This document shows, one piece after another, positions 43,124 through 51,601 of a stretch of DNA of 64,000 nucleotides (its first letter is position 1; every line of letters begins with the position of its first letter). Below the pieces are notes generated by a model. It was given only the letters and a program-made list of their open reading frames with translations, ran no database searches and had not been told where the DNA came from. Position numbers and translations under genes: made by a program. This stretch comes from Sabulicella glaciei (GTDB lineage Bacteria > Pseudomonadota > Alphaproteobacteria > Acetobacterales > Acetobacteraceae), in the NCBI RefSeq assembly GCF_026183895.1, contig NZ_JAPFQI010000001.1:711510-775509 (forward strand). The letters are read 5' to 3'.

Positions 43124-44080
43124 ATGAAGCGACGTCAAATCCTCGCCGCGGGCGCGGCAGGGCTTTCCCTGCCCGCGATCGGGCAGGCGCAGTCCAACTT
43201 CCCCAACCGTCCAATCACGCTGCAGATCGCCTTTCCGCCGGGCGGCGCGACGGACGTCCAGATGCGCGCCTTCGCAGACGCGGCGACGCGCGCCTTCGGC
43301 CAGCAGGTGATCATCGAGAACCGGCCGGGTGGCGGCGCCACGATCCCCGCGCTGAACATGCGCAACACGCGGCCCGATGGCTACACGGTGGCGCAGTTCC
43401 CGCTTCCCGCCATCCGCCTGCCTTTCATGCAGCGCATGGCCTTCAACCCGCGCACCGACTTCACGCCCATCACGCACCTGACCGGCTACCTCTTCGCCAC
43501 CTGCGTGCGCGCGGAAAGCCCCTACCAGAGCTGGGCCGACCTCGTGGCCGATGCTCGGGCGCGGCCGGGCCAGCTGCGGATGGGCAATACGGGGGCGAAT
43601 GGGACGCCACACCTCACCATGGTGGACCTTGCCGCCGCCGAGCGGCTGGACATCGTCCATGTTCCCTTCCGGGGCGAGGCGGATGCCGTGCCCGCACTGC
43701 TGGGCGGCCACATCGAGGCCTCGGCCACCGGCTCGGGCGTGGTGGAACTGGTGGAGCAGGGCAAGCTGCGCGTGCTGAACGTGTGGTCGGCCGAGCGCTC
43801 CTGGCGCTGGCCCAACGTGCCCACGCTGAAGGAGTTGGGCTACAACATGGTCGTCACCTCGCCCTATGGGCTGGTCGGTCCGCTGGGGATGGAGCCGGAC
43901 ATCGTGCGCCGCCTGAACGAGGGCTTCCGCACCGCGCTGAACGACCCCGCCCATGTCGCGGTGCTGCGCCGCCTCGACATGCCGCTCGAATACCTCGGGC
44001 CCGAGGACTACGCCGCCTTCATCCAGCGCACGGCGGACGAGGAGGAGGCGCGCGTCACCCGCCTCGGGCTGCGCGGTTGA
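43124..44080 (+). CDS. Bug-family tripartite tricarboxylate transporter receptor
   Basis: 318-aa periplasmic solute receptor (Bug/TctC family). The N-terminus MKRRQILAAGAAGLSLPA is a twin-arginine-like signal with cleavage near AQA (residue 22). The mature protein shows PNRPITLQIAFPPGGATDVQMR, ENRPGGGATIPA and GTPHLTMVDL, the family's ligand-binding loops. No TctA/TctB membrane genes are nearby, which is common for Bug receptors. The GGGAGG ribosome site and 40 bp gap suggest it belongs to the same operon. Ligands of the family are small carboxylates; which one is unknown. Confidence 0.9.
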   Translation: MKRRQILAAGAAGLSLPAIGQAQSNFPNRPITLQIAFPPGGATDVQMRAFADAATRAFGQQVIIENRPGGGATIPALNMRNTRPDGYTVAQFPLPAIRLPFMQRMAFNPRTDFTPITHLTGYLFATCVRAESPYQSWADLVADARARPGQLRMGNTGANGTPHLTMVDLAAAERLDIVHVPFRGEADAVPALLGGHIEASATGSGVVELVEQGKLRVLNVWSAERSWRWPNVPTLKELGYNMVVTSPYGLVGPLGMEPDIVRRLNEGFRTALNDPAHVAVLRRLDMPLEYLGPEDYAAFIQRTADEEEARVTRLGLRG

Positions 44081-44955
44081 GCGTGCTGCGGGAGGACGCG
44101 CTGGCGGGTGCGCGCGTCCTCGTCACCGGCGGCGGGTCCGGACTGGGCCGGATGATGGCGGAGGCGCTGCTGCGGTGCGGCGCCGATGTCGAGATCTGGG
44201 GCCGGCGCCCCGGCCCGCTGGAGGAGACCGCCGCCACGCTCGGCGCGGAGCGCGTGCGCTGGCAAGCCGTGGACATCCGCGATGCGGAGGCGGTCGAGGC
44301 GGCTATCGCGGCCAGCTTCGAGGCCGGGCATGGCCCCACCCGCCTGATCAACAACGCGGCCGGGAACTTCATCTCCCGCACGGAGGACCTTTCGCCGCGG
44401 GGCTTCCGCGCCGTGTCGGACATCGTCTTCGCCGGGAGCTTCAACGTCACCCATGCGCTGGGAAAGCGCTGGATCGCGGCTGGGACCGGGGGTGCGGTGG
44501 TCAGCATCCTGGTCACCTGGATCTGGACCGGTTCGCCCTTCGTCGTGCCCTCGGCCATGAGCAAGGCCGGCATCGAGGCGATGACCAAGTCCCTTGCCTT
44601 GGAATGGGGCCGTTTCGGCATCCGCCTGAACGGCATCGCGCCAGGCCTGATCCCGACCGAGGGAATGCTGGCCCGCATCCGGCCCGGCGAGGCCGACCCG
44701 ACGGGAAAGTGGTCCGTCCGCAACCCGCTGCGCCGTGCCGGCACGCCGGACGACATCGGCACCCTCGCCGCCTTCCTCCTGAGCGACGGCGCGGGCTGGA
44801 TCACAGGGAACACCGTCGCGCTGGATGGCGGGCATTGGCTGGCCAATGGTGCCGGGACCTACATGGACTATGCCGCCTGGGGCGACGAGGAGTGGCAGGA
44901 AGCGCGCGACCGTATCCGCGCCACCAACGAGCGGGACAAGTCTAGCCGTAGGTGA
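44077..44955 (+). CDS. 2,4-dienoyl-CoA reductase-like SDR
   Basis: 292-aa short-chain dehydrogenase. Cofactor motif TGGGSGLGRMMAE, then LINNAAGNFISRTEDLSP and SKAGIEAMTKSLALEWG. The classical catalytic Tyr is missing: the Y-x-x-x-K site reads SAMSK, keeping only the Lys, as in the 2,4-dienoyl-CoA reductase branch, which AAGNFIS also marks. The likely start is TTG at 44077, overlapping the receptor stop by 4 bp; GTG at 44083 is the alternative. The frame open from 43783 lies in the receptor gene. It would remove double bonds from unsaturated acyl-CoA made by the two dehydrogenases upstream. The end overlaps the convergent FAD gene by 14 bp. Confidence 0.85.
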   Translation: MSVLREDALAGARVLVTGGGSGLGRMMAEALLRCGADVEIWGRRPGPLEETAATLGAERVRWQAVDIRDAEAVEAAIAASFEAGHGPTRLINNAAGNFISRTEDLSPRGFRAVSDIVFAGSFNVTHALGKRWIAAGTGGAVVSILVTWIWTGSPFVVPSAMSKAGIEAMTKSLALEWGRFGIRLNGIAPGLIPTEGMLARIRPGEADPTGKWSVRNPLRRAGTPDDIGTLAAFLLSDGAGWITGNTVALDGGHWLANGAGTYMDYAAWGDEEWQEARDRIRATNERDKSSRR

Positions 44956-46582
44956 CGCTGTCATCCTTGGGCCGGCCGGAGGACCGGACCGGCCCACCCC
45001 CCGTCATTGCCAGCGCCACTGCCTCCGCCACGCGGATGCCGTCCACCCCTGCGGAGAAGATCCCGCCCGCGTAACCCGCACCCTCGCCGGCCGGGTAGAG
45101 GCCCGGCGTGTTCAGACTCTGGCAATCCTCGCCGCGCGGGATGCGCAGCGGCGAGGAGGTGCGTGTCTCCACTCCCGTCATCACCGCGTCGCCCATGGCG
45201 AAGCCCGGCAGGTCACGGTCGAATGCTGCCAGCGCTTCGCGCATCGCGGCCACCGCGAAATCCGGCAGGCAAGGTGCGAGGTCGGCGGGCGTCACGCCAG
45301 GCTGATAGGAGGGCGCGACCTCGCCGAGGGTGGTGGAGGCGCGGCCGGCCAGGAAGTCGCCCACGCGCTGCGCCGGAGCCCGGTAGTTCCTTCCGCCGGC
45401 TTCGAAGGCCCGCTCCTCCCATCGCCGCTGGAACTCGATGCCGGCCAGTGGTCCGCCCGGATAGTCCTCCGGGTTGATGCCGACCACGATGCCGGCATTC
45501 GCGTTGCGCTCGTCGCGCTGGTACTGGCTCATTCCGTTGGTGACGAGGCGCCCTGCCTCCGACGCTGCCGCGACGACACGCCCGCCGGGGCACATGCAGA
45601 AGGAGTAGACGCCGCGCCCGTTGGAGGCATGGTGGACCAGGCGGTAATCCGCGGCGCCCAGCAGCATGTTGCCCGCATTCGGCCCGAAGCGCCGCAGGTT
45701 GATCAGGGATTGCGGGTGCTCGATCCGCACGCCGACGGAGAAGGGCTTCGCCTCCATCTGCACGCCGCGCCCGTGCAGCATGGCGAAGCTGTCGCGCGCC
45801 GAGTGGCCAATGGCCAGGATGACGTGGCGCGCTTCCAGCCTTTCGCCGGTCGAAAGGTGCAAGGCGCGGATGGCGCGCGTTCCGGGGTCAGTCTCGATGT
45901 CGTCCACGCGTTGGCCGAAGCGGTATTCGCCGCCCAGCGCCGTGATCTCGCTGCGGATGCGCTCCACCATCTGGACGAGGCGGAATGTGCCGATATGCGG
46001 CTTGGAGATGAAGAGGATCTCCTCCGGCGCGCCGGCCTTCACGAACTCCTTCAGGAGCTTGCGGCCGAAGAAGAAGGGGTCGCGGATCTGCGACCACAGC
46101 TTGCCGTCGCTGAAGGTGCCCGCCCCGCCCTCGCCGAACTGGACGTTGCTTTCGGGGTTCAGGACCTGCCTGCGCCATAGCCCCCACGTGTCCTGCGTCC
46201 GCTCCCGCACCGCCTTTCCGCGCTCAAGGATGATGGGGCGGAAGCCGGACTGGGCAAGGATGAGCGCCGCCATCAGCCCACAGGGCCCGGTGCCGACCAC
46301 GACGGGCCGATCGGCCAACCCCTCGGGTGCCTCGGCGACGAAGCGGTAGGTCATGTCCGGGCTGGGGCGCAGCCTCGGGTCGCGGGCCAGCAAGTCCGTC
46401 TCATCCCGCACTTCGGCGTCGACCGTGTAGGCCAGCATGATCCGGCGCGGGTTGCGCGCGTCGTAGCCACGGCGGAACACGGAATAGCGCGTCGGAGCCG
46501 CGCCCAGGCGTTCGGCGACGGCGGCGTCAAGCGCCTCGGGCGGGTGGTCCAGGGGAAGGCGAAGCTCGGTGAGGCGCAGCAT
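44942..46582 (-). CDS. COG2509-type FAD-dependent dehydrogenase
   Basis: 546-aa soluble flavoprotein of an uncharacterised but widespread family. The N-terminal 75 residues form a ferredoxin-like lead-in (MLRLTELRLPLDHP...YSVFRRGYDAR). The FAD site is PVVVGTGPCGLMAALILA, with ESNVQFGEGGAGTFSDGKL, SFCMCPGGRVVAAAS and YPAGEGAGYAGGI further on, all diagnostic. The start is the ATG at 46582, 133 codons inside a longer open frame that overlaps the ligase gene. It follows the ligase by 29 bp on the same strand. The reaction is unknown in the family. Confidence 0.87.
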   Translation of the reverse strand: MLRLTELRLPLDHPPEALDAAVAERLGAAPTRYSVFRRGYDARNPRRIMLAYTVDAEVRDETDLLARDPRLRPSPDMTYRFVAEAPEGLADRPVVVGTGPCGLMAALILAQSGFRPIILERGKAVRERTQDTWGLWRRQVLNPESNVQFGEGGAGTFSDGKLWSQIRDPFFFGRKLLKEFVKAGAPEEILFISKPHIGTFRLVQMVERIRSEITALGGEYRFGQRVDDIETDPGTRAIRALHLSTGERLEARHVILAIGHSARDSFAMLHGRGVQMEAKPFSVGVRIEHPQSLINLRRFGPNAGNMLLGAADYRLVHHASNGRGVYSFCMCPGGRVVAAASEAGRLVTNGMSQYQRDERNANAGIVVGINPEDYPGGPLAGIEFQRRWEERAFEAGGRNYRAPAQRVGDFLAGRASTTLGEVAPSYQPGVTPADLAPCLPDFAVAAMREALAAFDRDLPGFAMGDAVMTGVETRTSSPLRIPRGEDCQSLNTPGLYPAGEGAGYAGGIFSAGVDGIRVAEAVALAMTGGGPVRSSGRPKDDSVTYG

Positions 46583-46611
46583 GACCGGGCGGAGTTCGTC
46601 CGCCCGCGGGC

Positions 46612-48117
46612 TTACGTCAAGAAGCGTTCCTTCAGGATGCGGCGCAGCAGCTTCCCGGCCTCGGAGCGAGGCAGTTCCTCCACGAACTCGACGGCGCGCG
46701 GGACCTTCATCCGCCCGAGGTGGTTGCGGCAATGGGCTAGGAGGGCGTCCGGCGACGCATCGCCGCGTGCCACCACGAGCGCCAGGGGAATCTCGCCCAG
46801 ATCGGCATCCCGCACCCCGATCACCGCGCATTCCGAAACATCGGGGTGGCGCGACAGCACCGCCTCGATCTCTGCCGGGTAGATGTTGACCCCGCCGGAA
46901 AGGATCAGGTCCGCCCGGCGGTCGGACAGGAACAGGTAGCCCGCCTCGTCCAAGGAACCGAGGTCGCCCAGCGTCGCCCAACCCTTGTTATTGTAGGACG
47001 CCTCAGTCTTGGCCGGGTCATTGTGGTAGGCGAAGCGGGCGCCGCCCTCGAACCAGACGCGCCCGATCTCGCCGGAGGGGAGTTCATTCCCTTCCTCGTC
47101 GGTGATGTGCAGCTGGCCATAGACGGCACGGCCGACGCTTCCCGGGCGCTCCATCCACTCCTGCGGCGAGATGACCGTGGTGCCGATGCCCTCGCTGCCG
47201 GCGTAGTACTCCCAAAGGATCGGCCCCCACCACGCCATCATGGCGCGCTTCACCTCGGCGGGGCATGGGGCGGCGGCATGGATGGCGCAGCGATGCGTGG
47301 ACGGGTCGTGCCGCCGCCGCACCTCCTCCGGAAGGGCGAGGAGGCGCGCGAACATGGTCGGCACCCACTGGCTGTGCGTCACGCCGAAGCGCTCGATCAT
47401 CGCGAGGCAGGTTTCGGCATCGAACTTCCGCAGGACCACGGCGGTGCCGCCATGGTCCATGGCGCGCTGGACGTAGCGGTTGGGCGCGGCGTGGTAGAGC
47501 GGCGCGGGAGAAAGATAGACCGTGTCCGCATCGAAGCCGTAGAGCCGCTTCCAGGTCATGTCGAACTCAGGCTTTGCGCGCTCTTCCCAGGGAGTGAGGG
47601 GACGGCGGATGCCCTTGGGCAATCCGGTCGTGCCGGAGGAATAGAGGAAATCCCGTCCCAGCGGACGTGGCGGCTCCGGCCAGGTCGCGGGCTGTCCTGC
47701 TGAAAGCCATTCCAGTGGTGCGAAGCCTGGCAGCACGCCCCCGGCGGCGTAGCGATGCGGGACATCGTCGAGGTCCAGCGCGGCGGCGAGCGTCGCGAGG
47801 CCCGCGTCGGCCACCAGCACGCGCGCGCCGGAATCACGCAGCACATGCGCCACCTCATGCGGGCGGAGATGGATGGAAAGCGGCGTGACCATCAGCCCGG
47901 CCCGTCTCGCGCCATAGCCCAGCACCAGGAAGTCCGGCGTGTTGGGCAGTAGCATCGCGATCCCCTCGCCCGGCGAGAGGCCCAGCGACAGGAGGCCGTT
48001 CGCCGCACGGTTCGCCGCTTCGTCCAGGGCGCGGAAGGTCAGGGATTCGCCGGTCTCGGGAAAGATCGCGCAGACCTTCTCGGGTGTTTCCGCAGCGCGT
48101 GCGGCCAGCAGCGGCAT
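46612..48117 (-). CDS. AMP-dependent acyl-CoA synthetase/ligase
   Basis: 501-aa ANL-superfamily ligase that activates a carboxylic acid with ATP and CoA. P-loop YSSGTTGLPKGIR, EYYAGSEG, GDLGSLDEAGYLFLSDR and the final catalytic Lys in RSEAGKLLRR are all present. It belongs to the broad fatty-acid/bile-acid CoA ligase group; substrate not predictable. The start is the ATG at 48117 (GAGGAAAGG upstream). Divergent from the SDR gene, with a candidate promoter in the 103-bp gap. Confidence 0.9.
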   Translation of the reverse strand: MPLLAARAAETPEKVCAIFPETGESLTFRALDEAANRAANGLLSLGLSPGEGIAMLLPNTPDFLVLGYGARRAGLMVTPLSIHLRPHEVAHVLRDSGARVLVADAGLATLAAALDLDDVPHRYAAGGVLPGFAPLEWLSAGQPATWPEPPRPLGRDFLYSSGTTGLPKGIRRPLTPWEERAKPEFDMTWKRLYGFDADTVYLSPAPLYHAAPNRYVQRAMDHGGTAVVLRKFDAETCLAMIERFGVTHSQWVPTMFARLLALPEEVRRRHDPSTHRCAIHAAAPCPAEVKRAMMAWWGPILWEYYAGSEGIGTTVISPQEWMERPGSVGRAVYGQLHITDEEGNELPSGEIGRVWFEGGARFAYHNDPAKTEASYNNKGWATLGDLGSLDEAGYLFLSDRRADLILSGGVNIYPAEIEAVLSRHPDVSECAVIGVRDADLGEIPLALVVARGDASPDALLAHCRNHLGRMKVPRAVEFVEELPRSEAGKLLRRILKERFLT

Positions 48118-48142
48118 GGCGTTTCCTTTCCTCGTGGCAGCC

Positions 48143-48171
48143 ATGCTTCCGGCTGCCCCGGCTTGCGTCAA
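48143..48171 (-). promoter_or_regulatory. Candidate sigma-70-type promoter of the acyl-CoA ligase gene
   Basis: Minus-strand reading: TTGACG (48171-48166), 17-base spacer, AAGCAT (48148-48143). Transcription would start about 20 bases before the ligase ATG, leaving room for its GAGGAAAGG site. Same arrangement as the candidate at 18807-18835. Confidence 0.35.
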
Positions 48172-48220
48172 CCGCGCGTGCATGATGCCCTGCCCTCGCA
48201 TCCGCGAAGGAGGAAACAGG

Positions 48221-48979
48221 ATGGACGTGAAGGGGGCCGTCGCGATCGTGACGGGCGGCGCTTCTGGGCTCGGGCTGGCGACGGCGAAGCGCCTCGCCGC
48301 GCAGGGCGCCAGGATCATGATCGTGGACCTCGCCACTTCGAATGGCGAGGCGATGGCGAAGGAACTGGGCGGCGGCTTCGCAGTGGCCGACGTCGCCGAC
48401 GAAGGCCAGATGCAGGAGGCGGTTGCCGCTGCCGAGAAGCTCGGCCCCGTGCGCGTGTTGGTTCATTGCGCGGGCCGCGGCGGCGCCCTCCGCATCCTGG
48501 AGAAGGACGGCACGCCGGGCAGCCTCGCGCAGTACGAGGCGATCATCCGCGTGAACCTCACCGGCTCCTTCAACGCGCTTCGCCTCGCTGCCGCGGCGAT
48601 GGCGAGGACTGACGCAGTGGACGGCGAGCGGGGCGTCTGCATCCTCACCGCCTCCATCGCGGGGTATGAGGGACAGATAGGCCAGATTCCCTACGCGTCC
48701 TCCAAGGCCGGCGTGATCGGCATGACGATCGTCGCCGCGCGGGACCTTGCGTCGAAGGGAATTCGCGTCTGCACCATCGCCCCGGGCATCATGGACACGC
48801 CGATGCTCCAGCGTTTGTCGGACCCGGTGAAGCAATCCCTGGCGCAGGGTGTTCCCAACCCGCACCGGCTCGGGCTGCCGGAGGAGTACGGGCGCCTCGC
48901 CGCGCATATCGTCGAGAATGGCTACCTGAACGGCGAGACGATCCGCCTGGACGGCGCCCTGCGGATGGCGCCGCGCTGA
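48221..48979 (+). CDS. SDR-family dehydrogenase (3-hydroxyacyl-CoA dehydrogenase type 2-like)
   Basis: 252-aa short-chain dehydrogenase. TGGASGLGLATAKRLAAQGA at the N-terminus, HCAGRGGALRILEKDG, active site YASSKAG and APGIMDTPMLQRL near the C-terminus resemble the HSD10/17beta-HSD10 branch, which oxidises 3-hydroxyacyl-CoA including 2-methyl-branched forms. The start is the ATG behind AAGGAGG; earlier open codons lie in the divergent ligase. A strong hairpin follows its stop. Confidence 0.88.
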   Translation: MDVKGAVAIVTGGASGLGLATAKRLAAQGARIMIVDLATSNGEAMAKELGGGFAVADVADEGQMQEAVAAAEKLGPVRVLVHCAGRGGALRILEKDGTPGSLAQYEAIIRVNLTGSFNALRLAAAAMARTDAVDGERGVCILTASIAGYEGQIGQIPYASSKAGVIGMTIVAARDLASKGIRVCTIAPGIMDTPMLQRLSDPVKQSLAQGVPNPHRLGLPEEYGRLAAHIVENGYLNGETIRLDGALRMAPR

Positions 48980-48987
48980 GATGGGGT

Positions 48988-49015
48988 GCGGGCGGCGACG
49001 TGGCGCGCCGCCCGC
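48988..49015 (+). terminator. Strong hairpin between convergent genes
   Basis: Perfect 10-bp stem GCGGGCGGCG (48988-48997) / CGCCGCCCGC (49006-49015) with an 8-base loop, 8 bp after the SDR stop and followed by CCTTTCCTC. It sits in the 43-bp gap between two converging genes and could act on both, though the T-rich tail favours the plus strand. Confidence 0.72.
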
Positions 49016-49022
49016 CCTTTCC

Positions 49023-49523
49023 TCAGCGGCCCTGCGGCATGATTTCCGAGATGCGGACGGTCGCGGGCTGCGGACGGCTGCGGTCGAAGGTTCCGACCCA
49101 GATGTTGTAGTTCCCGCTCTGCGGCCGCTCGAACACCACGCCTGGATTCAACCCCTGAAAATCATCGTTGCAGAACCAGCGACCAGAGGGGTCATTGACG
49201 ACGATGGTCGTGTCCACGGACGACACGGCACTGATGATGAGCGGGAAGGAGCCCGCCTCGTAGTTCACGTCCACGTCGGGACGGGAGAAGTCGATCCACC
49301 CGGCGCAGCCGGGGCCGATTCCGTCCGCCTGTCGGTCGCCGCCGGCCTCGACCGACACTTCGCGCGGGTCAGGCTGGAAGTCGGCGCGCAGATTCAGCGT
49401 GCCGTAGCGCGGATCGGCGCGCCAATCCGGGAAGGGAGTGCCTTGCGGCGCCTTCTGCTGCGCGAAGCCGCTCCCCGCGGCCAGTGCCACCCCCAGCACG
49501 GCCAGAGCAACGGTCTTTCTCAT
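49023..49523 (-). CDS. Exported protein with PPC-like beta-sandwich domain
   Basis: 166 aa. The signal peptide MRKTVALAVLGVALAAG is cleaved near GFAQ (residue 22). A proline-rich lead (TPFPDWRADPRYGTLNLRADFQPDP) is followed by a compact beta domain: FPLIISAVSSVDTTIVVNDP, WFCNDDFQGLNPGV and SGNYNIWVGTF. This is the pattern of bacterial pre-peptidase C-terminal (PPC) domains. Two Cys (in GCAGW and WFCND) could form a disulfide. The start is the ATG at 49523, 25 codons into the open frame, for the signal peptide. Probably periplasmic or surface-located; role unknown. Confidence 0.72.
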   Translation of the reverse strand: MRKTVALAVLGVALAAGSGFAQQKAPQGTPFPDWRADPRYGTLNLRADFQPDPREVSVEAGGDRQADGIGPGCAGWIDFSRPDVDVNYEAGSFPLIISAVSSVDTTIVVNDPSGRWFCNDDFQGLNPGVVFERPQSGNYNIWVGTFDRSRPQPATVRISEIMPQGR

Positions 49524-49581
49524 GAACGCGTCCTTCCTTGATATCTGTCTGTGGGAAAGCTGAACCGGTGTCGATCCGAAG

Positions 49582-50223
49582 TCAAAGCCGAGAATCATGA
49601 AGAATCCGTCGGCATTCGGTGGCCCGCCAGGGCGGCAGCGCCGCGCAGCCGGACGGGGATTGCCCTTCCACGGAAAGGCGCAGCAGCGCGAGGTCTTCCT
49701 CGCTGTCCACGTCGTGCCAAGCTGGCAGTTCCACCAAGCGCAGCCCGGCCGCGGCGCGACGGGTCGCCTCCATCAAACCCGGCGTGGACCACGGCATGTC
49801 GCGCAGAAGCGCAGGCAGCGGCCGCGACAGGGCAAGGAGGCAGTAGCCGCCATCAAGCGCCGGCACCAAGGCCGCGTCGGCGCCACCGCGCAGCCCCGCC
49901 ATCGCCAACTCGGCAAGGGACGGCGGTAGTGTGGGCGCATCCGTGCCAAGGAGCAGGGAAGGATAGCCCAGCGTCTCGAAAGCGGCCTCCATGCGCCGGC
50001 CCAGGTCGCCGGCGGCCTGCGGCATCACGCTGAAGCCCGGCAGGGCCACCTCGCCCTCCGCGAAAGCGATGGCGCCCACGGAAAGGCGCTCCGCGATTTC
50101 CGCCGCGAGTGCGGCCGAGTCCTGCAGGAAGGCGCCCGCGAAGATTGCGGCCCGCTCCGCCCCCATCGTCGCCGCCAGGCGGGTCTTTCCACGCGCGGGG
50201 TCCTTGCACATCAGGCCAATCAT
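49582..50223 (-). CDS. TIGR04282/DUF2064-family glycosyltransferase
   Basis: 213-aa GT-A-like nucleotidyl-sugar transferase. The family marks are CKDPARGKTRLA at the N-terminus, GDLGRRMEAAFE, LLGTDAPTLPPSLAELA, VPALDGGYCLLAL and WHDVDSEEDLALL. This family is named for arsenosugar biosynthesis, but no ArsM or ArsS gene lies in the window. The start is the ATG at 50223; M5 is an alternative. Divergent, with 46 bp, from the flavoprotein/TVP38 pair that often accompanies it in other genomes (from memory). Confidence 0.82.
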   Translation of the reverse strand: MIGLMCKDPARGKTRLAATMGAERAAIFAGAFLQDSAALAAEIAERLSVGAIAFAEGEVALPGFSVMPQAAGDLGRRMEAAFETLGYPSLLLGTDAPTLPPSLAELAMAGLRGGADAALVPALDGGYCLLALSRPLPALLRDMPWSTPGLMEATRRAAAGLRLVELPAWHDVDSEEDLALLRLSVEGQSPSGCAALPPWRATECRRILHDSRL

Positions 50224-50269
50224 GCTTGCGACCCTGCCACGGGCGCGAAGGGGCGATAAGGTAGCCCCC

Positions 50270-51601
50270 ATGCTGGAAGCGGATCTCTGCATCGTCGGCG
50301 CAGGTTCAGGCGGTTTGTCGGTCGCGGCCGGCGCTGCACGGATGGGCGCCCGGGTCGTGCTGGTCGAGCGCGGGACGATGGGCGGCGAATGCCTGAACAC
50401 GGGCTGCGTTCCATCCAAGGCGCTGCTTTCCGCGGCGCGCGACGACATGGCCTTCCCGGAAGCGATGGCGCGTGTCCGCGACGCCATCGCAGCCATCGCA
50501 CCTCACGATTCGGAAGAAAGGTTCCGTGGCCTGGGCTGCGAGGTCATCCGCGCCTCTGCCCGCTTTGTGTCGCCACAAGAGATGGAGGCTGGTGGGCAGC
50601 GGATCCGCGCGCGGCGCTTCGTCCTGGCTACCGGCTCTCGCGCTGCCGTTCCCGACATCGCCGGCCTCGCCCCGCCCCTCACCAACGAGACGCTGTTCAG
50701 GCTAGAGTCACTGCCCACCCACCTCGCCATCCTCGGCGGCGGTCCTGTGGGAGTCGAGATGGCGCAGGGTTTCCGCCGCCTTGGAGCGCGGGTGACGCTG
50801 ATCGAGCGCGGTCCACGCCTCCTCCCTCGCGACGAGCCGGACGCCTCCGCCCTCATCGAGAACGCTTTGGAACGGGAAGGCGTCACCGTCCGGCTAGGCG
50901 AGGCGCCCACGCTTGCGGCGGGAACGCGGCTCCACCTCCCCTCCGGGCCGGTCGAGGCCACGCATGTACTCGCGGCGGTCGGGCGCGTGCCGGTGACCGA
51001 TGGCCTCGACCTTGAAGCGGGCGGCGTGGCGCACGATGCCAAGGGCATCACCGTGGATGACGGGCTTCGCAGCGTCAGCAACCGGCGCGTCTTCGCACTG
51101 GGTGACGTGGCGGGCCGCGGCCAATGGACCCATCTCGCAGGATGGCAGGCGGGCATCGTGCTGCGGCGGGCCCTGTTCCTGCTTCCTGCGCATGCCCGGC
51201 CGCGTGCCCTGCCCTCCGTCACCTATTGCGATCCGGAATCCGCGCAGGTCGGGCTGACCGAGGCCCAGGCACCGGGTTGCACCGTCCAGGTGGCTGAGCT
51301 GGCGCGCACCGATCGCGGCGTCACCGACGGCCTGACGGAGGGCCGCGTGAAGCTCGTTCTCGGCAAGCGCGGCAAGCTGCTCGGCTGCTCGATTGTCGGG
51401 CCGCATGCGGGTGAGATGATCGGGCTGCCGACTCTCGCCATCGCGCGCGGCCTCGGCGTGCGTGAGCTTGCCGGCTTGATCCTGCCTTACCCGACTTTGT
51501 CCGAGGCGCTGAAGCGCGCTGCCGGGCAGCACTTCGAGCCCACCTTGTTCGGACCGCGCACCCAGTCGCTGGTCCGCCTCATCCAGCGCTGGATGCCGTG
51601 A
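50270..51601 (+). CDS. Mercuric reductase/dihydrolipoamide dehydrogenase-like flavoprotein
   Basis: 443-aa FAD/NAD(P) disulfide oxidoreductase. FAD motif CIVGAGSGGLSVAAGAARMG, redox disulfide GGECLNTGCVPSKAL, second Rossmann site LAILGGGPVGVEMAQGF, and FALGDVAG for FAD. The C-terminal dimer region lacks the catalytic His of dihydrolipoamide dehydrogenase: the usual HAHPTLSE reads LPYPTLSE. MerA-type C-terminal cysteines and the HMA domain are also absent, so it is neither a standard DLDH nor mercuric reductase. The start is the ATG at 50270; the upstream open frame covers the divergent gene. It overlaps the TVP38 gene by 4 bp (GTGA). Confidence 0.85.
   Translation: MLEADLCIVGAGSGGLSVAAGAARMGARVVLVERGTMGGECLNTGCVPSKALLSAARDDMAFPEAMARVRDAIAAIAPHDSEERFRGLGCEVIRASARFVSPQEMEAGGQRIRARRFVLATGSRAAVPDIAGLAPPLTNETLFRLESLPTHLAILGGGPVGVEMAQGFRRLGARVTLIERGPRLLPRDEPDASALIENALEREGVTVRLGEAPTLAAGTRLHLPSGPVEATHVLAAVGRVPVTDGLDLEAGGVAHDAKGITVDDGLRSVSNRRVFALGDVAGRGQWTHLAGWQAGIVLRRALFLLPAHARPRALPSVTYCDPESAQVGLTEAQAPGCTVQVAELARTDRGVTDGLTEGRVKLVLGKRGKLLGCSIVGPHAGEMIGLPTLAIARGLGVRELAGLILPYPTLSEALKRAAGQHFEPTLFGPRTQSLVRLIQRWMP

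Noticed and set aside
49582-50223. Arsenic detoxification island
   Set aside because: Only the TIGR04282-type glycosyltransferase is present; no arsR, arsM, arsS, arsC or arsB in the window.
50270-51601. Mercury resistance (merA)
   Set aside because: No HMA domain, no C-terminal Cys pair and no merR/merT/merP neighbours.
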